A stretch of 64,000 nt of DNA, taken from the NCBI GenBank assembly GCA_017431345.1, contig JAFRLH010000048.1:1-64000 (forward strand). Direction: 5' to 3'. Each line of letters opens with the position of its first letter. The first letter of the stretch is position 1. Shown here one piece after another: positions 63,304-64,000 of the stretch. Both the position numbers and the translations under genes were made by a program. Origin of the DNA: Lachnospiraceae bacterium (GTDB lineage Bacteria; Bacillota; Clostridia; Lachnospirales; Lachnospiraceae). The notes beneath the pieces were generated by a model. It saw nothing but the letters and a program-made list of their open reading frames with translations. It had not been told where the DNA came from and made no database searches.

Positions 63304-64000
63304 ATGCTTTATATCATTTACAATCCCAATTCCGGCCACGGTGCCGAAAGCGCCGCTGAATTAAAAGGGCTGCTCACCGCTTCCGGAACACCTTACAGTA
63401 TCCTGCACGCGGATACCCCCGCAGACCTGTCCGGCCTGACAGCTGCCGATTCAGTCATTATCATCGGCGGAGACGGCAGCATCAACCGCTTCGTGAACAT
63501 GATCCCGAAGGACTTCCCTGCGCCGATCATCCTGATGCCGTCCGGCTCCGGCAACGATTTTGCCAGGGGAACCGGGGTAAAGAAAGGCGCTGCAAGCGCA
63601 CTGGCCATTTACCGGTCCGCTTCTGCAGTCAGACGGCTCGACACAGGTGTCGCACAGCCGGCCGGCCGGGCACCGAAGAAATTCGCCGTCAGCTGCGGGA
63701 TCGGGTACGACGCCGCGGTCTGTTCCATGATCAATTCCGGCAGGCTCAAGAAGCTTCTCAGCCCATACGGTCTCGGCACGATCGCTTATATCCTGAACGG
63801 CGTCAAAGGCATCTTTACGTATAAAAGAGCCAACGCTTGGCTGACTCTTCCCGATCAAAGAATACGTCTTAAAAATCTTGCTTTTCTTTCCTGCCACTGC
63901 CTTCCCTATGAAGGAGGCGGTTTCGCATTCGCGCCGGATGCGGATGTCTGCGACGGCATGATCGATATCACTGCAGTCACTGCGGCAAACCGGTTTATTT
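63304..64000 (+). CDS. Diacylglycerol kinase catalytic domain / YegS-like lipid kinase (partial, runs off the right edge)
   Basis: At least 232 residues, no stop before the window end. MLYIIYNPNSGHGAESAAEL at the N-terminus, the nucleotide site IIIGGDGSINRFVN, MPSGSGNDFARGTG and the metal-site region CGIGYDAAVC are all family features. It phosphorylates diacylglycerol or related lipids. GGAG lies 9 nt before the ATG and a TATACT -10 candidate is at 63268. The repeat array is immediately upstream. Confidence 0.92.
   Translation, partial: MLYIIYNPNSGHGAESAAELKGLLTASGTPYSILHADTPADLSGLTAADSVIIIGGDGSINRFVNMIPKDFPAPIILMPSGSGNDFARGTGVKKGAASALAIYRSASAVRRLDTGVAQPAGRAPKKFAVSCGIGYDAAVCSMINSGRLKKLLSPYGLGTIAYILNGVKGIFTYKRANAWLTLPDQRIRLKNLAFLSCHCLPYEGGGFAFAPDADVCDGMIDITAVTAANRFI

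Overview
The window looks like chromosomal DNA of an anaerobic, moderately GC-rich Firmicute, most likely Lachnospiraceae/Clostridia. The reasons are a complete Rnf ion-pumping complex with ApbE, a Gx-type transporter and a NusG-II protein, strong AGGAGG ribosome sites, several molybdenum and tungsten oxidoreductases, and no aerobic respiratory genes. The genus cannot be read from the sequence. I see no rRNA, tRNA, CRISPR array, transposase or prophage.
Layout. (1) 1-5180: a sigma-54 activator, a LysR regulator, an MmgE/PrpD protein and, on the other strand, two tiny single-span membrane proteins. (2) 5299-19423, all minus strand: read from the top, an Fe-alcohol dehydrogenase, a C-type-lectin/FGE-like protein, a five-gene Hcn/opine-dehydrogenase-like flavoprotein complex, a 4-OT tautomerase, molybdenum hydroxylase 1, a BCCT transporter, a dicluster flavoprotein, a small CxxC protein and a C-GCAxxG-C-C protein. 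A divergent LysR (19678) probably controls it. (3) 20746-26342: molybdenum hydroxylase 2 with its own dicluster flavoprotein and CxxC protein. (4) 26510-33978: Rnf in the order B-C-D-G-E-A, and divergent apbE, Gx transporter and NusG-II genes. (5) 34045-40941: molybdenum hydroxylase 3 with dicluster flavoprotein, CxxC protein and a TrsS-like radical SAM enzyme. (6) 41440-57538: a metal-cofactor island with a tungsten aldehyde:ferredoxin oxidoreductase, its polyferredoxin, a MoaD-like carrier, tungstate transporter TupABC, three MoeA-type proteins, a GlpA/GlpB-like flavoprotein pair, a ThiF/MoeB enzyme, rhodanese, LysR and XdhC. (7) 57649-64000: a hybrid sensor kinase, type 1 IPP isomerase, a MATE exporter, a repeat-rich gap and the start of a diacylglycerol-kinase-like gene.
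How it may work together. The core is a module present three times: a MOP-type molybdenum hydroxylase (two 2Fe-2S domains plus Mo domain, no FAD domain), a flavoprotein with GltD-like Fe-S/FAD parts plus ferredoxin and HdrB-like CCG motifs, and a small CxxC protein. I infer that electrons from hydroxylation of three different substrates leave through the dicluster protein. Rnf sits between modules 2 and 3 and is a plausible partner for the reduced carrier. The cofactor island would supply and mature Mo and W centres.
The most notable observations are the triplicated module, a tungstate-binding protein that reads as circularly permuted, an XdhC with inverted domain order, a C-GCAxxG-C-C protein carrying the tail of the CxxC family, a perfect 37-bp inverted repeat, and two adjacent membrane microproteins. 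All calls are by eye; no database search was run.
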